Source of the DNA: Globisporangium splendens
Taxonomy: Eukaryota > Oomycota > Peronosporomycetes > Pythiales > Pythiaceae
Length of the DNA: 64,000 nucleotides
Direction of reading: 5' to 3'
NCBI GenBank assembly: GCA_006386115.1
Contig: VFIW01000013.1
Span: 1 to 64,000, forward strand
Shown: positions 37,938 through 46,813 of the stretch, piece after piece
How positions within the stretch are numbered: the first letter of the stretch is position 1
Layout of the letters: each line of letters begins with the position of its first letter
Notes under the pieces: model-generated
What the model was told of the DNA's origin: nothing
What the model saw: only the letters and a program-made list of their open reading frames with translations
The model's database searches: none
Program-made: the position numbers and the translations under genes

Positions 37938-39775
37938 TTAGCTCGCGGCCACCACATACAGCATCGAGTTGGCGTGCGAGCGGCAGAGCCCGCGCTTCTT
38001 GACGTGCTTGGTGCAGTCGTCCACGCGGCACTTGCGCTTGCCGCCGTGCGCCGTGCACAGGTCCTGGCGCACGACGCCCTTATGGCACCCGGCCATACTG
38101 CAGCGCTTGCCGCCGCCGTGGCGGATGCACAGCCCCATACTGCGCTGGATGTTGGAACACCCGCGCTCGCGGCAGATGCGGCCACCGCCGTGCGCGACGC
38201 ACAGCCCCTTGCTCTGTGCGCCCCGCGTGCACCCTTTCTTCTGACACCGTCGGCCGCCGCCGTGGCTGATGCACTTGCCGCGCGTCACGGCGTTGCTCGT
38301 GCACTCTGGGAAACTGCACAGCTTCTTCTCGCGTCTGCCGTCGAACGCGTCGCTAGTCCTGGCGACATCACCATTACTGCGACTGACACCATGGCTAAAG
38401 AACGCCTCTTCTCCTTCGTCTTCGCTCAGGCGATGGGTGCGTGGATGGTGGAACTGCAGCGGGGAACTCAGTCTAGACGATGACGACGGCGAGTGGCTCT
38501 GTTGCTGCTCCAGTAGCAGCGCATGTGCCGAGTCCGTGAGCGAGTTCAGCGATGCCTGTCGGTCGTTTGGTTCCAGCCTGCTTCAAAAGGAACAAAGATA
38601 CCGCAACAGGTTCGAGACAAAACAAATAAATGGTTTGAAGAGCTACGAGCAAGGACAATCACTCACCATTGCTGGATCGCATGGGTTTCTGACGGCGGCG
38701 CGAGCATGCTCCGCGAGCGCAGCGTGAACGCTGTTTGCGCGTCGACCGAGCTGCTGCGCACCAAGTTTCCGCGCGGCATGTTCTCTGAGCTGAGTACGTA
38801 GAGCGGGGTGGCTGTGGGCTCGGGCGTGCTGTTATGATCGCCTCCAGCCCTGAATGAGAACGTCATGGCGTCCGACGGACACGACGCTGAACGATGGTAC
38901 GGGAATGGACCGCCGACCTTGTCTGCATGAGGGAAGGACGCGTCGTCGGGACGCGGCAGCGATGTTGCCAGCGCCGCCAGCGACGGGAGTGCTGTTGCAG
39001 GGGACGCCTTCGCCGACAACGTGGGCGACTCCAATCCGTTGTGGGGGCGGATTGGCGCGAGTGTGAATGGAGGCGGCGCCACGAAGCCCGCACGGTTGTT
39101 GGTCGGGAACACCTGGCGGATCGACTCGCTCGCAGTCAACGGGAAGCCGCGCTGCGGTGGAGAAGGCAGCGCATCGCCACGGGGTGAGGACGTGGCCGAC
39201 GACGCCCACACACGCGGCGAGAGTGGCGGCGTGCCAGGGAGCCCCGTGAGACTCGGCAGACGGATCCCCGAGTCGCTCCCGAAGGACGCGCTTCTCGCGA
39301 TGCCTTTGGACGGCGACGGGATCACAGTCTCGAGCGCGTATCCGTGCGCCTGCTTGAACCGCGAGACCTGCGTCATGACTGACTGGAAGTGGCTGAGCGC
39401 TGGCAGCGGACGGCCGTTCTGCTGCCGTCGCTCGGCGTCCATTTCTGGCTCGTGATACGACAGATCTAGTGCCCCCGGGGACATGGGCGACTGGCGGTCG
39501 TTGCCCGCGCCTTCAGGACTGTCGTACTGGCTCACATCCATGTACTGCGCCGAGGGCGACGAGAGAGGCGCGTACTTGGCGTGGTCTGCGTGCGCGTGGT
39601 GGCTCTGGAGCTCTGGCGTTGGGGACCTCCGTAGCATCGCGTGGTGACTCTGGAAGGACGCGGCATCGTTGCCAAAGTAGTGCTGCTGACCGTGCGCCGG
39701 CACGTCATGACGCTGCGGGAGCTCCGAGGTGCCCATGTTGTGGGATCTTGTGCTGTACAAAGAGATCTGGCGCAT
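37938..39775 (-). CDS. WRKY19-like zinc-finger protein (five repeats)
   Basis: Two exons, 39775-38667 and 38577-37938, joined across an 89-nt intron (GTGAGT donor, AAGCAG acceptor); the splice creates an in-frame TGG codon. The product is about 582 residues from MRQISLYS (an ATG at 39838 would add 21 residues). A long Ser/Pro/His-rich region is followed by five Cys/His repeats near the C-terminus: CSFPEC, CQKKGC, CRERGC, CSMAGC and CRVDDC, each with C-x2-H and mostly HGGG. This is the oomycete WRKY19-like family, without a WRKY domain. The sequence MSPGALDLSYHEPEMD and other acidic patches could be activation-type segments. Function is inferred as zinc-dependent nucleic-acid or protein binding. 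It is a paralog of the gene at 21507 in the opposite orientation. Confidence 0.85.
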
Positions 39776-40749
39776 GCGCCAAGGTAAAGGAGACGCGTTG
39801 GGTCCGTTTTGCTTGCGACACATGCATAAAACCAGCAACTATTTGGTAAATGTGCGTACCTTGGGGATGGCGCCTGGTGACGACTAATTCGATAATATCG
39901 AATCAGTGTTGTGAAGACGCGACAGCAAACGACGATAACGAGAGGCAGCAGTCGGTCTCTCCACGCGTTCTTCACCACTTCCTACAAATGGCAAATTTAG
40001 GAAGAGAGCGAGCTTGCAGCAAAAACAAGATATGGGACTGTGGAGACCAGCAAGATCTTGTTGGCTTGCTGCAAGAGTTTGCGGTTTGCTCTGCAGGATC
40101 AGCACCAAAGCTGTGTAACAACGCTTTTCGACAGATCACACACAGGTGCGTGCGTTTTTTTCGAATAAATCCACTGCTGCAAAGAGAGAGAGAGAGAGAG
40201 AGGGCGCTGGCCGTTACTCTTTGTTCTTGGGTGCCGTCTGCCTGCAAGTGTGCGTTTTGAAGAATAAAGCGCGAGTTGCAACATGCAAAGCGCTGCAAAC
40301 AAGTGTGTGCGTGGGAAAAATCTAAACTCTAAACTCAACATGTGGGTGGCTATCTAATAAAAATATGGAAGGAAGGAACCACCACTGCCTTCTTCCCTCT
40401 TGTCGCTCGCTCTACAGAGAGAGTGTGTGCACATGTAAGACGTGTCCTTTTTTCCTGTTTACTCTGCGTCCGGCATGACCGCACACGTCAGCGGCGGATC
40501 CGGTCTCATCTCCGTGTTCCATACGAGGTGCGCACTTGCCACAGTGGCGGTCGCCATTTCTGCGGCCGACATGGGGGGGACAACAACTCGCTGCAGACAC
40601 GACTTGCAGGGTGTCTTTTCGTCCAACAGCAACATAAACAATCGAAATAGCACAGGTCGCACGCAAAGAGACGCGCACTCTTGCGGAAATGCAGCAACAG
40701 CAACAACAAACAAGCAAGTCAGTCGCAAACAACGCGCAACTCGTGTGTC
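39776..40749. other. Upstream region of the zinc-finger gene
   Basis: Holds the promoter of the minus-strand WRKY19-like gene and an (AG)n microsatellite at 40183-40202. Open frames on both strands lack support. Confidence 0.4.
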
Positions 40750-40881
40750 AAAAATCGCCAATGTTACCTTTCTAGATGAAATTCGTAATGAAGTGTAGTT
40801 AGGAGAATGGATATTGTAGGTCACGAAGATGAACCTAAATATACCTCACCTTATAAAGATAAAGATAAAAAATCGCCAATG
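40750..40881 (+). mobile_element. Tiny 5'-truncated LINE insertion with TSD
   Basis: A 104-bp insert (40764-40867) is flanked by exact 14-base direct repeats AAAAATCGCCAATG at 40750-40763 and 40868-40881, the target-site duplication left by target-primed reverse transcription. The insert shares about 75 bases (GAAATTCGTAATGAAG ... CCTAAATATACCTCA) with the sequence just after the LINE ORF at 45984-46056 and ends in AT-rich AAGATAAAGAT repeats like a LINE 3' tail. It is therefore the extreme 3' end of the same LINE family, inserted with severe 5' truncation. Confidence 0.85.
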
Positions 40882-41839
40882 CGCATTTCGGTGAAACTGT
40901 TCAACCCCCGAACTTGTTTTTGCTGAGGGATTATCTTGTTTGTGGATTATTTTAGCTGATTTTCAGCAAAGTTGAGAAACATCTGCCTCCTTCCAAATAG
41001 AAAACAGCCACTTGTTTTTGCTGTTTGGATGTGTGTGTGTGTGTGTTTTTCACATATTTTTACCATTGTGTTGCGGATTGCAAGGGGAAAGTCTCGCTGG
41101 TTGAGCACATGGCCGAGTTGTACGGTATCCACTTCGTACCGTAACCGCTTGAAAAATCTCCACAACAATTGAGAAAGAGTGCAACAGTCGCATTCAACGG
41201 CAACTCCTTCCTTTTTAGTTGAAGAGCTCCTGATGGCTCAAATGCATTGATGATTGCCCCGCGATTCCAAAAGTTGCATGCACACGAACACTCCATAGTG
41301 GAAAGAACTGCATAGGCATCCTCTCGCTCAAGTTTATAGCCGCAATTGCAGAAAGGTACAGCGTTGCCCAACTTGGTTGAAGCAAGCATGCGTGTTGATT
41401 CTTATTGCCTTCCTGCTTGCTGTACCTGTAGTTGTGAATGTCCTATCGGAGACGATGATCAGTCATGTTCGCTTTGCCCAGAGCGAGTGGGCTTGTCCGT
41501 CTAACGTGTGACAATATGGCCGTGGGATTGTGCGCGTTCAGCGGAACCAACAACGCGTTGGAATCCACTTTAACGGCTGGCTGGGACGTCCATAGGAGAC
41601 AGAGGAGGTGCACACTTCAGTGCTTCAGAATGTGCGGAGACTTGCATGGCCATGTGAGCCCATTCGCTCTTGACACGCGCGCGTTTGGAGCAAAGTCGGG
41701 GAGAACGAAAAGTCAAACCGAGTTCGCTGCAGAGCGCATTGGGCGAGCGCTCATCCTCGGCATCAACTATCGAAATCTGGCTCATTAAGCTGGCAAACGA
41801 GTCATATACTTTAACGGGAGTGCTGTCTTGTGAGACCAA

Positions 41840-42233
41840 TTAGGGCATCTCCACCAGTCGAGTCAAATCTTTGTTGTTCCATTTGGACAAAAGACGAAGT
41901 TTCTCGAAATCGTCAAAGAAATCCACGCCAGCACCAGCGGTTTTAGCATTTGTGGCGACCTCGTCCCAGAGATTTACACTAGAACATTCGAATCGATGAA
42001 AACAAGCGAGGACCTCAGCGATCTGTCTGTCTAAACTTTCGATTTTAGCATCGAGCACTTCCCAAAGGGTCTCGGTGTCGGCAATTATCAGATTGGAGTG
42101 TGTCTATTGGCGCACTGCTTTGGCGTACACGGTTGTCGTCCGAGCCTACCTGTCGCTTAGGTTCGAGTGCTGCCAGGTCACCTCGGACTTGCACGTTTTC
42201 GAGCCCTCCGGTCAGACCTGGTGGGTCTTTCAT
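41840..42233 (-). pseudogene. Possible gene fragment, unrecognised
   Basis: A 73-codon frame (42058-41840) reads well as protein (LDAKIESLDRQIAEVLACFH onward, ending LVEMP). It can be extended upstream to MKDPPGLTGGLENVQ at 42233 across a 46-base GT..AG gap, which is short for an intron. Protein-like sequence continues in another frame below 41840. This mixture suggests a decayed gene or transposon fragment; no family recognised. Confidence 0.3.
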
Positions 42234-44029
42234 CAGACTGGTGGATAGACCAAAAAATCAAATCTCAGTCAAACACGCTGTTTCGTCAACGTTTAATTCA
42301 ACTGGAGGAGATGCTCTTAACCAATGAGATGAGGCAGAGCATCAACAGGTTGCAGCTTTTGCGGATGATAATGGCGGCGGGTGCTGCTGATAGAGGCTTT
42401 CGCTGATGATGTCGTAATGGTGGTGATTGTGGCCACTGCGGCGCGAGAATGATCGTGTGATAGCAGTGATGATATCTGACGGGCAAATGAGGGTTGAAAT
42501 AAGCGAGGTGGACCAAGTACAGTGGGAAGCCATGACACACATGTTGAATGATTTCATTAAATTGTCAGCAAACGTGCACAGAAGCAATAACTCTGCCAAT
42601 TAATGAAAAGTCAAATAAATAGAGCGTTGGGAATTACCAATACTTCCGATTTAAGAGGAGGAGGAGTTGAGAATATTGATATTTTGCCTGTCTGGCACTA
42701 TGCCATTCACCTTGTACTCATGCCTCAGTGTCTTTGTACTCGGGTGTTGTTGATGGCGGATCCTACCTCAGTTGTGATCTTCTCGTCAGGCTATAACCAG
42801 TCTGAAGAGCTCCGGGCTAAAAGCGTGAAGCCACCTGCCCAGATGCCTGACGTCCAATGGCCAGAGAGCGCACTCGCGACAGGCATCGTCGCTGACCCCA
42901 AACAGCCCAGAAAAGCTCGTGCAGACGCTTTCTCAGAGAACGACAACAAACCTGCCACCACCAGCGCATTTGCGCATCTCGTGAATACTTTTGGGGTGAA
43001 TCCATCCGTTCGCTTGAAAAGCTTCCCAGTTTTTTCTTCTTCCATTGCTCGTGATCATGTGCCGAGTCCGCGCGCTATGGGAGGAGCGGTCGGGCGTTTC
43101 ACCGGTCGAATCGGGTATCAACATGCGGTCGAATGTGCACAACTCAATCGCCAAGCCACACACACATCCGCATTGCTTACATCAAGTCTCATGCATTAAC
43201 AGGAGTTGCTCGCTTTTTCTGGGCACTTTGGACTGGACTGAGCGACCTGTCTCTTTGTATCCATGCTAACGTGTCTTTCACGATCAAAATCAGCCATATC
43301 AATTCTCACAGTCGCATTCAGCTTCGGAATACTCAACTCACTCATCCAATATCTCGTTCGATTCGAGAGGGTATGCATGCTCAAAAACGTCCACCTGATG
43401 TGGCCGCGCGCAAAAAGAAACACGCTCTTTTCTCTTCGGATTTTCAGCAAGAACGCGGGTGTTCGCTCTCGCACTTTGCCATCGATTGCACGCTTGCAAT
43501 CGCATGCTGAGTGTGCATGCTGTGCTCGTTTCTCTCAGCCCATCCTCGCCTGATATTCGTCGAAGGATCAGGTCTCTGCTGGCAACAGAGATGCTGCCTG
43601 TATCAGATCCCATAGAGGCTGGGAGGCGAGACAACGGATCCCTTCCCTCTAGCGCAACTGATGAGATGGCTCATAGAGAGCGCTTTGTTATTCCTTGGTG
43701 CTCGTCCTCTGCACCAATTCGGACCAGATTGGATGGCGAAGGTCAGGGGTTGAGATGCGGCCGAAACTTCACGCATGGTTGCTTGAACAAACTCGGGAGA
43801 AAAAGACAACTGAATTCCAGCATGCATCCGAGTGAATTAATTGGTTGTGAGGTTCACTTGCGACTTGTCGATCTCTTAACCACCCGAAATGCAATGCGTT
43901 TGGATCCTCCTTAATGCTTTAGCGATATGATCACGCTCTCGCCTCCTTTTTCCACCATCGAGGCGACGGCATCGGCACACTGACTCACCGCAACCACGAC
44001 GGCTCCTGCACTCATCCAAGGCGTGCTGT
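42234..44029. other. Gene-poor block before the LINE
   Basis: Apart from the weak ORF at 42603-43199 I see no supported gene. Numerous short frames on both strands overlap each other, as expected for non-coding sequence of balanced composition. The 5' boundary of the LINE copy probably lies near 44250-44330. Confidence 0.4.
42603..43199 (+). CDS. Hypothetical 198-codon ORF, weak support
   Basis: An uninterrupted frame lies in the repeat-bearing block. It begins MKSQINRALG; an internal ATG gives MADPTSVVIFSSGYNQSEEL. No signal peptide, no domain, and no motif beyond a slightly basic composition. It may be a relic or chance frame. Confidence 0.25.
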   Translation: MKSQINRALGITNTSDLRGGGVENIDILPVWHYAIHLVLMPQCLCTRVLLMADPTSVVIFSSGYNQSEELRAKSVKPPAQMPDVQWPESALATGIVADPKQPRKARADAFSENDNKPATTSAFAHLVNTFGVNPSVRLKSFPVFSSSIARDHVPSPRAMGGAVGRFTGRIGYQHAVECAQLNRQATHTSALLTSSLMH

Positions 44030-45964
44030 TTGTGCTCTTCCCTTCACGTTTTCTGCTTTTGGGTTAGTAAAAAAACAGACTGGCAAAGCCATACGCTGCG
44101 AGTGTTTGCTCTGTGTGTTTGGCGCCATTTCGGCTTTTGCGAGGGCTTTAGTGAGAAATGGCAGGCTGCACACGCTCGCTCGATGAGCAGGTTTGCTTTT
44201 CTATCCGCAGAAGCTACGCGGTGTTTCTCCCGGCCGTCTATTCGAGCGCTCGAGTGGTTATGTGCTACGTTGTTATCCAACTTCCCACAGCTTCTGTATC
44301 GACCACAGCAAACAAATGTGCTTTGGCTGTACAACGGGCAACGTCATTATAACCACGAATGGCATCTGCACACCAGTGAAGCAACTCTGACCCACGTTGA
44401 CACGACCCTAGTCAAAGCTACGCATACAGTTCACTCCGCAATGGACTGTGACACCATGGCAACAAGAGACTTGAACGGGCAGAAGGTGTCGTTCCATGCA
44501 CATCCACGTTTCACAAGAATCGTGCAACTATGGGGTGGCAACGGACGATACAATAACACCAGATCTTTCTATCGGCAACAAGTTGCAGCAACGAGGACAC
44601 AAATTGGCAAAGATACTCGAGATGCAGCAGTCAACAAAGCTGTCCATACAGCAGGATCTCTGTGGCCTGGACTGCAATTAATCCAGTGGAGCGAATTACA
44701 CAACATCCAAGGGATTACTGCTTATACAGCCCAGACTCTTCTCCGGCTGAAAGCCAACCGACTCTCCATGTGGAACTATGAGAAAGCTGATCTATCCTGC
44801 TCGAATCCCGAATGCTCCCAAGTTGTCCAATCTTCTGTTCAACATCTATTCTGGGAGTGTCCGAAAGCCAAACTCGTGTGGAACTACTTTTATGCGCTAT
44901 GGACGAAGATCGGAATCACTCCTGGTCACGACCCCGCAATCTGGATCTTCAGTCTGGATCTACCAGATACTCCAAGGCATGCATGGACCACGATCAAGAG
45001 ACACATTATCGGACACAAGTTCTCCAATGAACATCTCCAAGATCATCTCTATCCCGTCGCACACATGCTGTGGCGATATATGAGCGCGTCGCTCATACAA
45101 GCCATTTGGTGTGCGCATCTGCGACGCATGGATTCGGATCCAATCGAATCGACTGCTGAGATGGCGATCATGATGACCAGATTAGAGGCAGGAATGCGAA
45201 ACCTCACACGACTCGCTGAAGCGCAAGCTGGAGACTCTGACGGTCACACGGTTGCAGCAGTTCTCAAGGCATATGTCGACTGCTTTCTCAGCCAAACTGA
45301 CGCCATCCCCTTGACTCCAGGTGATACTCGCGGCGTTTACCTGTTGCCTTTCGATGGTGGATCACGCGGCAATCCAGGACCAGGAGGGACTGGATCCATT
45401 ATCGTGCGTGTCCATAAGGACTCGCACACAGCCAGTTTAATTTGGGCCGCCAGCATGGCTTATAGCAGGAAGGACACGACCAACAACTTTGCCGAGTACT
45501 GGGGTCTCATACATGGACTCCGAGAAGTCCAGCGCAGTCACTTCGAACCGTTGTACGTGATTGGAGACAGTGCACTCATTATCTCCCAACAGAGAATGCA
45601 TCGGTCCCCTCGACAGCACCGATTGGCACGTTTATACCAGACAAGTCGACGACTCGCGGATTGCATCGACATCCGAGGATGGTACCATCACTACCGTGCT
45701 TTCAACAAGATGGCGGACTCAGCCGCCAACCTAGCCATGGACACCAGAACCTCAACGCAGGTTCACTTCCCAACTCATCGAGCTGCTTTCAACAATCTCA
45801 CCCAGGATCTTGACAACGACGTCATGCATTGGCTTATGCGAAGTTCGGAAGACCCAAGGTCATTGGACAACACAAGGCAGCCTCACATAGGACCAAGAGA
45901 ACATGCCATCCTGGTCAAAGATTATTTAGCAGTTAGAAGTGATCTATTGCAATCCGCGCTGTAG
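44030..45964 (+). CDS. LINE ORF2 C-terminus: zf-RVT and RNase H
   Basis: A 644-codon frame whose first roughly 85 codons may be flanking sequence. It includes a zf-RVT-type motif (CSNPEC ... HLFWECPKAKLVW, about 44797-44880) that normally follows reverse transcriptase. A complete RNase H domain follows: LLPFDGGSRGNPGPGGTGS (first Asp, about 45340-45395), NNFAEYWGLIHGLREV (Glu, about 45480), VIGDSALIIS (Asp, about 45560) and a final Asp in MADSAANLAMD (about 45710). All four acidic residues are present, so this domain is unbroken although the RT is gone. RNase H degrades the RNA strand during target-primed reverse transcription. Confidence 0.85.
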   Translation: MCSSLHVFCFWVSKKTDWQSHTLRVFALCVWRHFGFCEGFSEKWQAAHARSMSRFAFLSAEATRCFSRPSIRALEWLCATLLSNFPQLLYRPQQTNVLWLYNGQRHYNHEWHLHTSEATLTHVDTTLVKATHTVHSAMDCDTMATRDLNGQKVSFHAHPRFTRIVQLWGGNGRYNNTRSFYRQQVAATRTQIGKDTRDAAVNKAVHTAGSLWPGLQLIQWSELHNIQGITAYTAQTLLRLKANRLSMWNYEKADLSCSNPECSQVVQSSVQHLFWECPKAKLVWNYFYALWTKIGITPGHDPAIWIFSLDLPDTPRHAWTTIKRHIIGHKFSNEHLQDHLYPVAHMLWRYMSASLIQAIWCAHLRRMDSDPIESTAEMAIMMTRLEAGMRNLTRLAEAQAGDSDGHTVAAVLKAYVDCFLSQTDAIPLTPGDTRGVYLLPFDGGSRGNPGPGGTGSIIVRVHKDSHTASLIWAASMAYSRKDTTNNFAEYWGLIHGLREVQRSHFEPLYVIGDSALIISQQRMHRSPRQHRLARLYQTSRRLADCIDIRGWYHHYRAFNKMADSAANLAMDTRTSTQVHFPTHRAAFNNLTQDLDNDVMHWLMRSSEDPRSLDNTRQPHIGPREHAILVKDYLAVRSDLLQSAL

Positions 45965-46068
45965 ACACATTTACACTCCTGTATGAAATTCGTAATGAAG
46001 AGTAGTTAGGAGAATGGATATTGTAGGTCACGACGATGAACCTAAATATACCTCAAGAAGATAAAGAG
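44280..46068 (+). mobile_element. 5'-truncated LINE (RNase H-bearing non-LTR element)
   Basis: The segment encodes the C-terminal part of a LINE ORF2 and its 3' UTR. Endonuclease and reverse-transcriptase domains are missing, so this is a dead-on-arrival copy. The 3' UTR after the stop at 45964 contains the block (45984-46056) shared with the small insertion at 40764, which identifies both as one family. The tail is short and (GATAAA)-like. I could not find a target-site duplication for this copy. RNase H after a zinc-knuckle-like motif is typical of I- and Tad-related clades. Confidence 0.8.
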
Positions 46069-46582
46069 TGATCGCTCACTAATTGAGGTCAGATCGTCGC
46101 ATGCTGAGTGCTTGTTTGTGCGCATTCTTGGTCGCGCGTGGTTCTGCCCACCGTCAGCTGAATTTCAGAGAAGAAATAACAGTCCATTGGGTCCGGGTAC
46201 CGTATGCCGAGGTACGACAACGGAGGCAGCATCAACCTACGTCACGTGCCTGTCGCAACCAGCATCGCGATTGTTTTATCCTCAGTTCTGGCACTTGGAG
46301 CTCACCCTTTGCAGCAATTCTGATGAAGTTGCGACTATCACGCGAAGCTGCAGCATGAAGTGGCATTTCGATGAAACAGAGGAGCCAGCCGAGATGAGCT
46401 CCCATGTCTTCGCTCTCATTGCATGGAAAGCTTTTTCGCAGAAACAGCACGACGATCCTTTTCTGAATCGAAAGCTTTCGGGCTGTGAAACAGCCATTCT
46501 GTCGTGGATACAGTGGATATAAACGAGAGTGACACACTCACAAGAAAGTACACGCGAGGAGATAGATCACCACCGCGTGTGA
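46069..46582. other. Spacer between LINE and channel gene
   Basis: No supported gene. From 46583 to 46729 a frame without an ATG reads as protein (DSSVEKTRSTLAQRTSALAD) and can be spliced in phase to the channel gene, so the true first exon or start lies in or upstream of this region. Confidence 0.4.
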
Positions 46583-46813
46583 ATTGAATCCCACGAAGCA
46601 TCGAGCAGATCAAGTGGTGGAGCTGGACTTCTCTCTCTCTTTCTCAATGACTCCTCTGTGGAAAAGACACGCAGCACACTTGCGCAACGCACTTCGGCGT
46701 TAGCAGACGCCGTCGTGGTTGCTGACTCAGTCATGCTGTCCTGATCTCTTCCCCTCGCATCTCTCGGAGTCATAAACGAGTGGCGTTGTACCGACTTGCG
46801 CTCTGTCAATCAG

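Noticed and set aside
44812..45083. Short alternate frames inside the LINE ORF
   Set aside because: They are out of frame with the zf-RVT and RNase H motifs.
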